Shown here: positions 11,613 through 23,095 of the stretch, piece by piece
Layout: each line of letters starts with the position of its first letter
Numbering within the stretch: the stretch's first letter is position 1
Source: Neopestalotiopsis rosae
Taxonomy: Eukaryota; Ascomycota; Sordariomycetes; Amphisphaeriales; Sporocadaceae
Reading direction: 5' to 3'
DNA: 64,000 nt
NCBI GenBank assembly: GCA_023078685.1
Contig: JALGAS010000006.1
Coordinates: 2,480,001 to 2,544,000, forward strand
Program-made: the position numbers and the translations under genes
Notes under the pieces: generated by a model
The model's input: the letters and a program-made list of their open reading frames with translations, nothing else
Databases searched by the model: none
Told to the model about the DNA's origin: nothing

Positions 11613-12915
11613 GATATCGTCAATCTCCTCCTTCTTCAGCTTGGCGTCATCGAGAACCTGCTTGACGGGCTTGAGAGTGCGCTTGAAGAGGTCCATGTTG
11701 AGCTCCTCGAACTTGGCACGGGTAAGAGTCTCGGAGAAGTCGTTGCCCTCGAAGAAAGCCTCGATCTCGATACGGGTGGACATCTGCGAAGACAGAGTAC
11801 GCTTGGCCTTCTCTGCCTCACGCTTGAGCTTACCCATGGCCTTGAGGTCCTTGGTGATGTCAACGCTGTTCTTCTTGTTGTAGGACTTGGCGAAGTGGTT
11901 GATGATGCGCTGGTCGAAATCCTCACCACCAAGGTGAGTGTCACCGGCAGTTGCCAGAACCTCGAAAACACCCTGGTCGATGGACAGCAGGGACACATCG
12001 AAGGTACCACCACCAAGATCGTAGACAATGATGTGGCGCTCTTGGTCAGTCTTGTCAAGACCGTAGGCAATGGCGGCCGCAGTGGGCTCGTTAACGATAC
12101 GGAGGACGTTGAGACCGGCAATGATACCGGCGTCCTTGGTGGCCTGGCGCTGAGCGTCGTTGAAGTAGGCGGGAACGGTAACAACGGCGTGGGTGACCTT
12201 CTTGCCCAGGTAAGACTCGGCAACCTCCTTCATCTTGCCGAGAACGACGGCAGAGATTTCTTCGGGAGTGAAGGTCTTATCAGCACCGCTGACCTTGACC
12301 TCAACAACAGGCTTGTTGTCCTTGTTCTTGACGGTGAAGGGGAAGTGCTTGATATCATTCTGGAGGTCCTTCTCGTTGTACTTGCGACCAATCAGACGCC
12401 TGTTGAGTGGAGAAAACAGCAGTTAGTTATGTGTCCTTGATAACCAGAAAACCGCCTGATTCTCAAATTCAGCAAATGTACTTACTTGATATCGTAGATG
12501 GTGTTGGTAGGGTTGGCCGCGGCTTGTTGCTTGGCGGCATCTCCGACTAATCTCTCCTCCTCGGTGAAGGCGACGTATGATGGGGTAATTCGGTTTCCTT
12601 GGTCGTTGACGAGAATCTCAACCTTGCCCTTTTGCATTACACCAACGCAAGAGTAGGTTGTGCCCAAATCCTGGAGGAAACGAGATTAGCAGGTGTAAAG
12701 ATTGTGGTGAAATGGAAAAATCTGCGGGCAGATTTGGTGGAGCTTGGAAGTGTAACGTGAACGTGTTTACTTACAATACCGATAACAGTTCCATATTCTG
12801 AGACATCGTCGGCACGAGCAGACGAGGCGAAGAAGAGGGGAGCGCAGAAGAGCAGGCCGATCCAGGCGATCAAGCCAAAGCTCAAGGCCCACGAACTCTG
12901 AGATCGTCGAGCCAT
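10664..12915 (-). CDS. KAR2: ER Hsp70 chaperone BiP/Kar2
   Basis: Four exons on the minus strand, 12915-12775, 12670-12486, 12399-10911 and 10852-10664, give 667 residues. Residues 1-34 are a long signal peptide ending near SARA; residues 40-54 (EYGTVIGI, then DLGTTYSC) form the first ATP phosphate-binding motif, split exactly by intron 1. The nucleotide-binding domain includes [22 protein letters not shown] and [13 protein letters not shown]. The linker and substrate-binding domain follow ([24 protein letters not shown]), and the last residues are EYDHDEL, an HDEL retrieval signal. BiP folds imported proteins in the ER lumen, drives translocation with Sec63 and senses unfolded proteins. It is expected to be induced by the Hac1 pathway; I did not identify a definite element upstream. 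A 514-codon open frame lies antisense to it (see findings). Confidence 0.98.
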
Positions 12916-15900
12916 GGCGGCTGTGTGAAAAGTGTGAAGAGGCGAAAAGAAATCAATCAATTGGCAAACAAGCAGGGCTTGGGGAAAAGAGATGGAAGTA
13001 ATAGAAAGAAGCAGATGCTCTGGACAGACACCACCACTACAGGCAATGGATCGTCGTCGTCGTTAGTGGTCGTCGCGCAGTTAAGGCGGAAGTATGTGAA
13101 TGGGGAAAAAAGGAAGAGCAGAAGAGACAGCCGCAAGTGTAGAAAGATTTCTTATGTATGTTCCGCGCTTCAAGCTATGCCTCTCTCCTAAAGAACAGAT
13201 AACTCATAAGGCCACATCACCAGCTAAACCCACCTAGCTCACTTTTTTGGGGGACCGCGATGCACGGGCCACAGTAGCTTGTTGCACCCCTGAATCCTTG
13301 TAATTCTTTGTAACTCTAGAAGGCCAGTTTGCGCCATCGCCGCCGCCGAGGGATACTTTTCGAATACCCCGGAGGGAGGCAACAAGGTCCCCAGTCCCCT
13401 ATGTAGGTGCTGGTAGTTTAGTCTAACAGTATGTATGTATCAATTCACCTTGATATTCCATTCGCATCCATTATTTCTATCAAGCAATCAGCCCTGCAAT
13501 TGCCAACTTGCCTCTACCACATTGCCTGCCTGCAAGGAGTTGCACACTGTGTCCATAGTGGTGACTTGTCTAGGTACCGTACTTGCCACTTTTAAGCTTA
13601 ATACCAGACTGCCAAGCGGTTTTTTCTCGATTACTGCCTACTACTGCCTACTGGTGGCTTCGTCGAGGCTGGCTCAGACTATACGTGTACAAAAGAGCCT
13701 TGAGTCATTCTTGTGGTTTACCGCTCTGTCTGCTGCGTGTCATGTATACTATAGTACATTGCTGCTGACATACCACCGTCGCCGTAGTCGCCGCAGTGCC
13801 ACCAAACCCCAACTTCTTTTTTGGACGTTTTCTTTGTTCCTGGACTGAGCGCATGGATTGTTCGCGAGCTTTCCAAAGATCCACTCGTAGAAGTAAAGTA
13901 CGTATACTACTACCGCGAGCTTATTATGGCAATGTAACATCGAAATACAGGCACATACAATGGTGCGTTTGGGGCTCAAGGTGCAAATATCTGTCCATTC
14001 CCCATTTCAAATATTGATTTACGCCAGATATGATATTTTCAATTGCCCACTCGCTCCTTGAGACGACATTCTGGCATCATCCCCGTATTACAGGCACACG
14101 TCGCTAAAAACGAACACTCTTTATTAGCTGTTCACATGCCTCTACACAACTCGTACTAACGTGAATGAGTCGGTCCCAGAAAAAAATTCCCTTTGCCGTT
14201 CTCCAATAGCCACTTTTGGGGAAAGCACCTTCTTGTCATGCGGGGACACCACCATTACAAACCCTGGCTTGTAGCCACATGTCCAGTACGTATCGTGGGA
14301 CAAGAACATTGCGAGCTCAGCCAAAAATGTCGTCTCCGGACAAAGATGACCGAGATACTTCATGCAGCAAATTTCAGGGTGAAAATGATGATATCTGTGG
14401 ACGGATAAATTCCACCTTAACACACTGGATCCACTGCAATACACTGGCTTTGGGTAATCGTGTCCAGTTTGAGCATATGCAGTTAGTGACTGCAACCAAT
14501 AACTGTGGATTCTGCTGTCCTCAAGGTTTGCCGTAAGGGAAGACTGCCGTGAATGCCCTGCATCGGATCTGACAAAGAAGCCTATGGGGATTTTGATTTT
14601 ATTTTAGCACGTGGCTTGTTCCTGGGAGAGCCTCAAGATGTGGCCACCAGACTTTATTGTGTCTCAGCCACATTGGCCAAATTTATACCTTACCCAGCCA
14701 TAATGCTTAGACACTGCCAGGACTGCTTACTCTATCAACCTATTTTCTTGTCAAGTCGGTAACACTGCGACTTTTCAAGTCTATCTACCATATGTACTAC
14801 CAAACAATAGGCTCTGAACATCTGTAGTTTTTCCCAAATCCAGTATACTCTGTCATTGGGAATGTGTGAATCTAGCCCTCATTGAATGAGCATCTACAAG
14901 GTAACAAGTTGGACGGGATGAGTATTCAGCAGCTAATTCTCGAAGTTGCATGTACAACGACGAAAGTTGCTGGAGTTTTAGGAATAAATGTAGCTGACAG
15001 ATATTTCTGCCATTTATGTAATGACATCTAGTAGAATAGGACAAGTGTTTCTTCATACATGAGCTTCATACTCTTCCATTGAAGCCAAATAGAGAGACCT
15101 GCCATCAAAATGCTCATCTGCAATGTCGCCAATGAGCAATACTTTTAGCGCAATCGTGAGCACTAGTAATATACTATAGTCGTTTACCAGTATACTATGC
15201 TGTGCAATAATATTTTTATACAGTACCTATATATACGTTAGGGTATGACGATATGTATGGCCCTTGTTTTTCTATCCAGATTTTGACAAAATTGAGTTCT
15301 AAAGTATTGTTCACTGAACGAAAGATGTCCTTTTGAGCCGATAACTCTGAATATTTAGCTCACATCTTTGTTCGATCTCTTGTCCGACTCTAGAGTCTTT
15401 CTCCAGATGCAGAAGATGCTAAGACAAGCGGATACTTATATGCAAATCACTTAAGCAGGATCGTACGAGATCTTCAGGGAATGGTGGACAAGTAGACAGA
15501 TGTGCTCAGAAACGTAGCAACTCTTTTTGGCACGTCTTGCGAGCATCGAGATTTGGACGTATGGCGAATGCCAATATGAGCACGTGCAGAGAGAGGACTC
15601 GAGGACCCTACCTGAGATACGGGATTTGATTCTAGTAAGAGTGTATTTGCCTGCTGAAAGAGGACAAAACTACATTTTCTCTGTATTCGAAGAACGACCA
15701 TAGAGACAACTTGTCATACGATGCTCAAGTCAGATTCATTCATTCATTCATTCATTATGCCGCTGTAATAATTCAACCATGTTTATAAGATTTGACCCGG
15801 GTCGTACACAGGCACTAAAAAGGGGGTGCCCGGCGCGCTTTACCGCGAGTCAATGCGCTAAAGGGAAAGAAAATAAGGAAGGAGACCAAAAAAATTTATT

Positions 15901-16230
15901 TGCCAGAGGGTTCAGCATTGGATTTCTGTCCTTTTCACTTACATCTCAAATCGCCAACATGATTGCCATCGCTTTGCAACCCAAGCGGTGGCGCATGTTG
16001 GAGAAGTTCTTTATTTGTTACTTTTTTTTCTGATATGCAGGTACGAGGCACTGCAAAGCCAAACACTATTCCTTTCCGAAGGCGCGTCCAATTCGTCTGA
16101 CTGCCGCCACGAACGCGGAGGTTTCGGAGGTTTTCTAAAGGAGAGTGGGGTGCAATTGCTGTATGTCGCTTAGCCCGCAATAAGCAGAAACGATGCCAAC
16201 GCCAATCAAAGAATTCGGTGGAATAACATC
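12916..16230. other. Long upstream region of BiP, no convincing gene
   Basis: About 3.3 kb between the BiP start and the tRNA. Only short frames are present; a 137-codon frame at 13435-13848 is hydrophobic and low-complexity and is not accepted. A CCAAT box in BiP orientation lies close to the BiP start (ATTGG at about 12959 on the plus strand). An ATTC microsatellite lies at 15734-15756. The rest looks like ordinary AT-rich spacer. Confidence 0.45.
15734..15756. repeat. (ATTC)n microsatellite
   Basis: Nearly six perfect copies of the tetranucleotide ATTC in a gene-free stretch. It is a simple-sequence repeat likely to vary in length between strains. Confidence 0.9.
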
Positions 16231-16322
16231 GTCCGCGTGGTGTAGTGGTTAGCACTATGTTCTTATATCCTTAAGATATTAGAGATATGCATGGGTCGCC
16301 AGTTCGATCCTGGCCGTGGACA
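16231..16322 (+). tRNA. tRNA-Ile (anticodon UAU) with a 19-nt intron
   Basis: The sequence folds as a tRNA with standard numbering. The acceptor stem pairs GTCCGCG with CGTGGAC (one G-U), the D arm is GTGT-loop-GCAC, and the T arm is GCCAG-TTCGATC-CTGGC with discriminator A at 16322. The anticodon loop reads C-T-TAT-A followed by an intron at 16268-16286, so the mature loop is CUUAUAA, the same as in yeast tRNA-Ile(UAU), which also carries an intron. The mature tRNA is 73 nt before CCA addition. It decodes the rare AUA codon. The last anticodon-stem pair (31-39) is U-U, a weak point. Internal box A (TGGTGTAGTGG) and box B (TTCGATCC) serve as the Pol III promoter. Confidence 0.85.
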
Positions 16323-16323
16323 C

Positions 16324-16329
16324 TTTTTT
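16324..16329 (+). terminator. RNA polymerase III terminator of the tRNA
   Basis: A run of six T residues starts two bases after the discriminator base of the tRNA-Ile gene, the standard Pol III stop signal. Confidence 0.85.
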
Positions 16330-16623
16330 GCATTTTCTCTTTTTTTGTAATTATCAAGTAGATCTTTCTTTTCTTGCGTCTTGATGAAAAGAACAGTTGC
16401 CTCATCTTTAATTTTTAGGTCGCTGTGAACCATGTTATCCCATCGCAATCGTCTATAATCGTCCATATCTATACTGATGCTCCCTTCTCCCTTGTTCTTG
16501 TATCAAGTCCAAGACAGCTGCATCGGTTCCTCCAAAGCGCCACAGCTGCCCATCGACGCCAGATCGGTCATCATGTTCACCGAGCAACTTGTATCCCCGG
16601 TATAATTTCAGTCTTCCAAGTGA

Positions 16624-17606
16624 TCACTGGCCGGCGACCAAGCTCAGGTAGATGTTCCAGCCAACACCAGCCAAGCTACCCAGCAGGTTACGGCCAGTGA
16701 TGCTCTTGACAAACGCAAAGTTGATGAAACTGACAAGGGGCCACAACTTCAAGCCGGCAAAGATCATGGGCCAGAACTCGGCAGCAATCTTGGCCTGGAT
16801 GCTGTCCCAGTTGACGGGGCTGGTCTTGACGGCACCGGTGGCGAGAGCGAGCAGGTAGTTGACGCTCTGGTCGGGGGTGCTGAGGGGCGCGCCGAGCGGG
16901 CGCGGCATGGCCTGCTGCACGCCGTGGATGAACAGGCTAAAGACGACCGTGTTGAAGGCGGCGCCGACCGTCTGGTCCAGTAGCATCTTCATGGCCGTGT
17001 TGCGCAGGTTGAGCTTGGGCTCCACCAGTTTGCCCTCTTGCTCCTCCTTCTCCAGCTCCTTGTCATCGCCCTTGGAGGCCGACGCCACGGCCTCGGCAGT
17101 GGGCGCCGCGTGGTACGCCGGCCAAGTTGATTCCAGGAACTCTTGCCTATGTTTTATCGTTAGCCATGCTCCCTTGGCAAGATGTTGTTGTACATAGGCA
17201 GCAAAGATTGATGTTGCTGAACCCTCTGCAAAATAAGCTTTGAGTGCGTACGTCATCGAGGCACGCATCACAATGATGCACATGATAATCTATCAAAATG
17301 GACATACCAGAGCACGTTTGGGTGTGTGTTCAGATAGTTGAAGACGAAGAACTGAAAGATTGGAACCCAATCAATGACGAGCGGTGTCTAAAGTGAGAGG
17401 CGTGTCAGCCATTTAAGTATTGAGCAGCACACGTGCATGCATCCATCCGAAACTTTCTCTCTGTGCATATTGATGTGGTCGGTAGCTATAAGTTCACATA
17501 CCTCATGGCGAAACGAAGTGATGACCTGGGCCAACAAATTGGAGGTTGCAGCCAAGACAGCGGACTGTATAGACGCAACCTCAATGGGCGGAAGTTGGAA
17601 GACCAT
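16624..17606 (-). CDS. Mpv17/PMP22 family membrane protein
   Basis: Three minus-strand exons, 17606-17502, 17387-17308 and 17146-16624, give 235 residues. Landmarks are TPLVIDWVPIFQFFVFNYLNTHPN in exon 2, then LLDQTVGAAFNTVVFSLFIHG, and the C-terminal family signature FWPMIFAGLKLWPLVSFINFAFV followed by VGWNIYLSL. A charged insert rich in Glu and Lys (about residues 78-100) separates the halves, as seen in Pezizomycotina members. Mpv17/PMP22 proteins sit in the peroxisomal or inner mitochondrial membrane and are thought to form channels; yeast Sym1 is a relative. The organelle cannot be told from the sequence. Intron 2 lies between the tryptophan codon halves (TG|G). Confidence 0.9.
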
Positions 17607-18503
17607 GATGGCAAAGGAAATCTGATGAGTAGTAGCTTCTTATGATCGACAACTTGTTCGAGTTACTAAAACAAGACCCTTGGTTATACGTAAGGACGTG
17701 ATGCAGCTTTATGTCAAAAAGAACAGATCGCGCAGTGATATTTTTTGGTCCCGGTCAGCGTTGGCTAAGTAGAGCTGGTGTAAGAAGCGAGGTTTCGTTT
17801 CCCCCAAGCTTGAGTTTCGACACGCCCACCAAACCTGCGCTTGGGTGCTACTTTACCTTATTAGTTCATACCCTTGTAACGTAATGTAGCCCAAACTTGT
17901 GGTTGGCTCAAGGCGGCTTGTCCAATGGATGACGTGACCGACGTATTCTTTGGTTGAAAGTGGCCTTTTGTCCTTAATAGGAGGCCTGATTGACATGCAC
18001 AAGATTGACAAATGTGACCCAGAGGCAAACAAGGGCCTGTCACAATGATGTACAATCAAAGAATGCATGTGCAACTTACTTGCGCCATGAATTCGTCAAC
18101 GGTGGACAGCTTAGGAAGGTGTCTGGGCGGCAAGGCCAATCAATTCGGAATATGGCCACGCATGTGTATATCACAATATCATGCAGGACTGTATAGCAAA
18201 GTGCACACAGGTCCTAGAAAGACTTTTACACATTACGAAACTCGAGTAATTATAATTGACTTTTATTTCAATGTTTTTTATACGTATTTTCAGCTTTTCT
18301 CTCTTCAGGTGTAATTCACTCTATCCGATCTTTGGCGCTTAGCCTGCATCCCAGTATCAAATACACAATAGTAATACGTACATGACCATCTCCATTATTT
18401 TTAACCCAGAATCAGTTCTATTCATATACATCATCGTGGTCCCCAAACTCCATGCTCAAACCATATATATTCATGGTCATCGCGATCGATTGTGTAAGCG
18501 AGA
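17607..18503. other. Intergenic
   Basis: About 900 bp upstream of the Mpv17-like gene and downstream of YIF1, both on the minus strand. I see only short frames and AT-rich sequence. Confidence 0.5.
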
Positions 18504-19643
18504 CTATGGCCGGGTAAGGATCCACATGAGAAGGAACTGCACCAGGTAGGAATATCCGAAGAGGAACTGAGTACGCTGGTTGCGCTTCGTTCGTGACTCG
18601 GTCTGCATGCGAGGATCGCTAGAGTTCTCGGGAAGCAGGACGTATCTGAGAGATCGCATCTATAAAAAGTCAGAATCGCTCCGAGTCGTGCGACAAAGTT
18701 TCAAATGGAACTTACCAAGAACAGGGAGTTAGCCATGAAGGTGTAGATGAATACCGACCAACCAATCAGGCCGCCTGTGCCGTTGCCTCCGTTGATAATC
18801 TGAGCAGTGGCCACTGTGACAATGACTCCGACAAACTTGTAGCCCGAATACGCCACAAGGTCGAGCAGCTGGGATCTTTCTGAGATGCTGAGGAAATAAC
18901 AGCCGAGCCTCAAGAAGGCAATCTCAAGAACAACGACCAGTGCTGCCAAAGCCGCAGTCGCTCCGAGGAGTTGGGGGTCGAACTCGCCACGAAGACCGGC
19001 TAGGAGCGTCGAGAGGAGGATATACGTGACAACAGCCATGACTAGTACCAAAATTAGAACCAGCTCCTCATCAATATCACCTGCTCAAACCTACCAGGTA
19101 TGTACATGTCCGGGCTGTTGATGTCGTCTCTCGGGGGCAGGTACCAGCCTTCTTGCCCGCTGGGACCGATAGCTTGCTTTCGCGACCATGGCTTGTGACG
19201 CCAAGGGAAGAGAACCAGGAACAGCTTGTTCACAACGTATGAATTGGAAACGTTGAAGTAATGCTTGAGCGAAGACATGCTAAACCAACGGTTGACCTGC
19301 TCGACTGGTTAGCTAGTGAACCATTTCTGCGCCTCCAAGTACAATATCCACTGACATTTTGCTCAAAGTATTCTTGGCCCTGCTTGAAGGCATTCTGGCC
19401 CATGGACGCGGCTATTTGCGCTGTGGGATCGTTCATGAAGTTGCCATACTGCCCAAAAGCATTCGCTCCGGTCGCTCCCTGGGGACCGGGCTGACCCTGT
19501 TGATAGGGATTGCCATATGCCCCCTGTGTTTGCGGTTGCGACGAGGTCGGCGGCGGCGGGGACCTCAGTTGAGGCACTGTTGAGACGTGCTGAGGTACCG
19601 GGTGATGGAGCGGCGGCGAGGGGCCGTAGTTTTGGCGCTGCAT
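18504..19643 (-). CDS. YIF1: ER-Golgi transport protein YIF1
   Basis: Four minus-strand exons, 19643-19356, 19296-19095, 19041-18716 and 18659-18504, give 323 residues. The N terminus is cytosolic and rich in Pro and Gln (PSPPLHHPVPQHVSTVPQL). Residues 65-96 (NFMNDPTAQIAASMGQNAFKQ) and NRWFSMSSLKHYFNVSNSYV match the Hrf1/YIF1 family, which is followed by several membrane segments and a short tail. YIF1 binds Yip1 and Rab GTPases and works in COPII vesicle budding and fusion. The 5' splice site of intron 1 is GTCAGT, less common than GTAAGT, but frame and homology require it. An in-frame ATG at 19766 lies upstream; the start at 19643 fits the family. Divergent from the SRP receptor gene. Confidence 0.93.
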
Positions 19644-20389
19644 CGTGACGGCGGCTTCGCGAGCAGCAATGGTGGGGAGAGGGTCAAGAGTCGTAGAGGA
19701 GATGCTGTGTATGTCGGTGAATCGTTGGTGGGTGTGGCGTCGAGTTGAGGAACGAAGCTCTAGCAAAGTGTGAAATAGAACTTGGTGATGTGTTTTGTTG
19801 GACTGGGAGGCTGCAGTGCAATCAGCGAGCTGTCCAATCCCCTGTGCGCTGGCGCTAGTGTAAGACTCGTGCCAGAGGCTCAGAGCTTCAGAGCTGCGCT
19901 ACTACGGGAGCCAAGGTACGGACAAAAAAGCAGACTCCAAGCCTAGAATAATGAGCTTGGCGGCTCCCCGGCTGGCTGGTCACTGGTCAGTGCCCACTGG
20001 CCTGTAGCTAGGATCACACAGTCTGCGTAACGTAATGGTGTGCTGAAGGCCTGAAAGGTGGTACCTAAATCTGGACCCTCTCCCCTCCACTGGCCAGACT
20101 TCCAGAACTGCAGGTGAGGGACCCCCGAGTCGGAACGCGCAACAACGGACATCCCGGATTATAGCTATCGCCCCCCAGTACCTACGTACCTGCCTCCGAT
20201 AACGTCGCTGGGGCCTGGACTGGTGCTCCTTTCTGAACAGATCTACAAGAGAGAAGTTCGTTCTCCTGATTTGTGGGAAAGGAAAAGAGTTGCTACCTTG
20301 CTGTACACTTCTTTCTACACAGCTCTGAGAGCTGACTACCTCGAAACCGAATCTTTTTACGGCCACCTGTTGCTGACTTCTCGGCTGAA
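19644..20389. promoter_or_regulatory. Divergent promoter between YIF1 and SRP receptor alpha
   Basis: 746 bp separate the start codons of two genes that both serve the early secretory pathway. The region could be a shared bidirectional promoter. I see no open frame and claim no specific factor site. Confidence 0.45.
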
Positions 20390-22480
20390 ATGTTGGACAC
20401 ATTCGAGATTTTGACCACCTCTGGGGTCGTGCTCTGGTCGCGGTCCTATGGCGACGTCAACCCCTCCATAATCAACAACTTCATTACCGATGTGTTTATT
20501 GAAGAGAAGGGCGCTGTCGCTGGGGCCAAGGATGATCTCCCAACCGCCAGTAATCCTCCCTACAAGGCAGACCAACACACATTAAAATGGACATTGTCCA
20601 AGGAAATCGGTGTCATATTCGTCGTAAGTACTCCTTGTCGCATCCACTCTTTCGATCATGAGCGCTCCTTATTAACCCAACTTTCCGCAGGCTGTATATC
20701 GATCGCTCCTACACTTGTCTTGGGTTGACAAGCTCGTCGATAATCTCAAGACTATTTTCGTAGACCTCTACGGCGATGAGCTCAAGAAACCGAATACTAC
20801 TCTTGTCCATTGCCACAAGTTCGATGAATACTTTGACCAACAGATGCGACAGCTCGAGTCTAGCTCAACATTGAAGAATGGCCAAATAGCTGCAGGTGCG
20901 CTCACTTCAGAGGATGAGAGCGTCTCTGGTCATGTGGGCGATGAGCCGCCACTTCCTCCTGGCATCAAACATCGAACCCGAGCCCAAGATACAGCGCAAC
21001 CAATCGACTCATCTCCCGCCGTAACTCCGTCGAATTCTCGACCATCCACCCCCGGCACTAGTCACCTGGTTGTGGGAAAGGGGGGCCCGTTGGGGAAAAT
21101 GTCGCGAAGGGCGAAGAAGATGCAGAACAACTCTGCTCCCGCATCATCCGGCGACGAGGGCCCAACTAGGAAAGCCAAGAAGGCGCCAAAGAAGGGTCGC
21201 AGGTGGAATGCCGACGGATTTGCCAGCGAGGAGGATGATGTACAACTGGACTACTCTGCCACAACGAACGGGCTAGCAAGTGAGAGCGAGGCTGAAGGAC
21301 GGTCTTCCGCGATAGAAGGCATTGACTCGTCTACATGGGGCTCAAAGACTTCCAAGGGTCAATTTGTTCTCAAGGATCTCGACGATGAAGTCAACGAGAT
21401 TCTGGCATCAGCACAGTCGAAAACTGAAACCCAGTCCAGCGGTGGCCTGGTCGGCGCAGGCTTCAGTACCGTCAGCGGCTTGTTCCGCAACGTTGTCGGC
21501 GGCAAGACGCTTACGAAAGAGGACTTGAAGAAACCAATGGACGGCATGAAGGATCACCTCATTAAGAAGAATGTGGCACCCGAGGCTGCTGTTCGTCTTC
21601 GCGATAGCGTTGAACATGAACTCTTGGGTCTGAAGACCGGCAGTTTTGAGTCTATCGATGCGCGCATTGCAAAGGCAATGGAGGCATCTCTCACCAAGAT
21701 GCTCACACCGACTTCGTCGCTTGACTTGCTTCGCGAAGTTGATGCCGTCACTCGGCCTTCGGCACTGTCTGGCACCAAGCCGCGACCCTACGTCATATCC
21801 GTCGTTGGTGTAAATGGAGTCGGAAAGTCGACGAACTTGTCAAAAATCTGCTTCTTCTTGTTGGAGAACAAGTACAAAGTCTTGGTTGTTGCCGGCGACA
21901 CTTTCCGTTCGGGTGCCGTAGAGCAGCTGAAGGTACATGTAAGGAACTTGAAAGAGCTCACGAAGCGAGAGGGTGGTCAAGTGGAGCTATTCGAAAAGGG
22001 CTACGGTGGTGATGCCGCTACTGTGGCCAGGGACGCTGTTCGTACTGCTGCCAATGAAGGTTTCGATGTCGTCTTGGTCGATACGGCAGGAAGACGACAC
22101 AATGACCAGAGACTGATGTCGAACCTGGAGAAGTTTGCCAAGTTTGCCAACCCCGACAAGATTCTCATGGTTGGAGAGGTAAGCGGTCCTGCACTGATCT
22201 CGTTTTGCGTAATGTCATCTAACATACTATATAGGCACTCGTTGGAAACGACTCTGTTGCGCAAGCACAGAATTTCAACGCGTCCTTTGGGCAAGGTAGG
22301 AACCTTGATGGGTTCATCATCTCCAAATGCGACACTGTAGGGGACATGGTAGGCACTATAGTCAGTATCGTCCACGCGACAAACGTGCCCGTCTTGTTCG
22401 TCGGTGTTGGCCAGCATTACGAAGATATCAGAAGCTTTTCGGTCAAATGGGCTGTCAAGAAATTACTCAGTAATAACTAA
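20390..22480 (+). CDS. SRP101: Signal recognition particle receptor alpha subunit
   Basis: Exons 20390-20623, 20691-22178 and 22235-22480 give 655 residues. Residues 1-150 form the longin-like SRX domain that binds the beta subunit (MLDTFEILTTSGVVLWSRSY). Residues 160-300 are a long basic, Ser-rich linker (SRRAKKMQNNSAPASSGDEG). The NG GTPase domain follows: P-loop GVNGVGKST near 449-457, DTAGRRHNDQRL near 542, and SKCD near 604, with the closing GVGQHYEDIRSFSVKWAV. The protein docks SRP-ribosome complexes at the ER membrane and hydrolyses GTP with SRP54. Exon 3 is certain because only it supplies the SKCD motif and the family C terminus; the continuous frame past 22178 is intron read-through. 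Confidence 0.96.
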
Positions 22481-23095
22481 TCCTGACAGAGATGCTTTTT
22501 CAGGCCTTTAGCTAGCACTGCTGGTGGCTCTGCTTCTCCCAGGCAAGATATCTATAATATATCAGTCCAAAGCAACAGATCCATGAGTTGCACAGACAAC
22601 CAGACTTATCACCACTTGAACTCTATAGCCGGAATCAATTCCGGATCGTGATTCCCACCTTACCCCATTTCTCGCCAAGATTTGATGGGCTTGGCAAATT
22701 CAGACGCATTCCTGCCCTGTTGAAATGGGGTGCGGAATGAGACCAGGGTTGTTCAGCTCATGCAGACTACTGAACAAATATCGTAACATCCGCCGCCATT
22801 CTGGGAATAAACACTCCATCTTGCACGATGAGCTTGGGCAGACTTGCTCCCATTATGGCTATCGGCTCCAAGTAAGGCTGATTTTCGCCTATTTCTTCTC
22901 AAAATGGGAGTATTAGAAGCTGAACGGCTGATACTGGGAGGCCTTCTGATCATGAGATACAAATCTGGGACCTACACCACGAGTCCAGATGTCCAGGAAG
23001 TCTGCTCATCATGTTAACACATCTCTTCCTTTTCGTATAATTATACTCTCGTCTTTGTATAGTGTGCCTGTAATAGGATTTAGTCCAATCTAGCA
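22481..23095. other. Intergenic
   Basis: 615 bp between two plus-strand genes; probably the 3' end of the SRP receptor transcript and the promoter of the next gene. No gene seen. Confidence 0.5.

Noticed and set aside
13435..13848. 137-codon hydrophobic frame upstream of BiP
   Set aside because: Low-complexity spacer sequence with repeated TGCCTACTAC words; no start context, intron or family likeness.
16263..16466. 67-codon minus-strand frame over the tRNA
   Set aside because: Overlaps a well-formed tRNA gene and its terminator; a shadow.
22179..22340. Read-through C terminus of SRP receptor alpha
   Set aside because: Replacing it with the spliced exon at 22235 restores the SKCD GTPase motif and the family C terminus.
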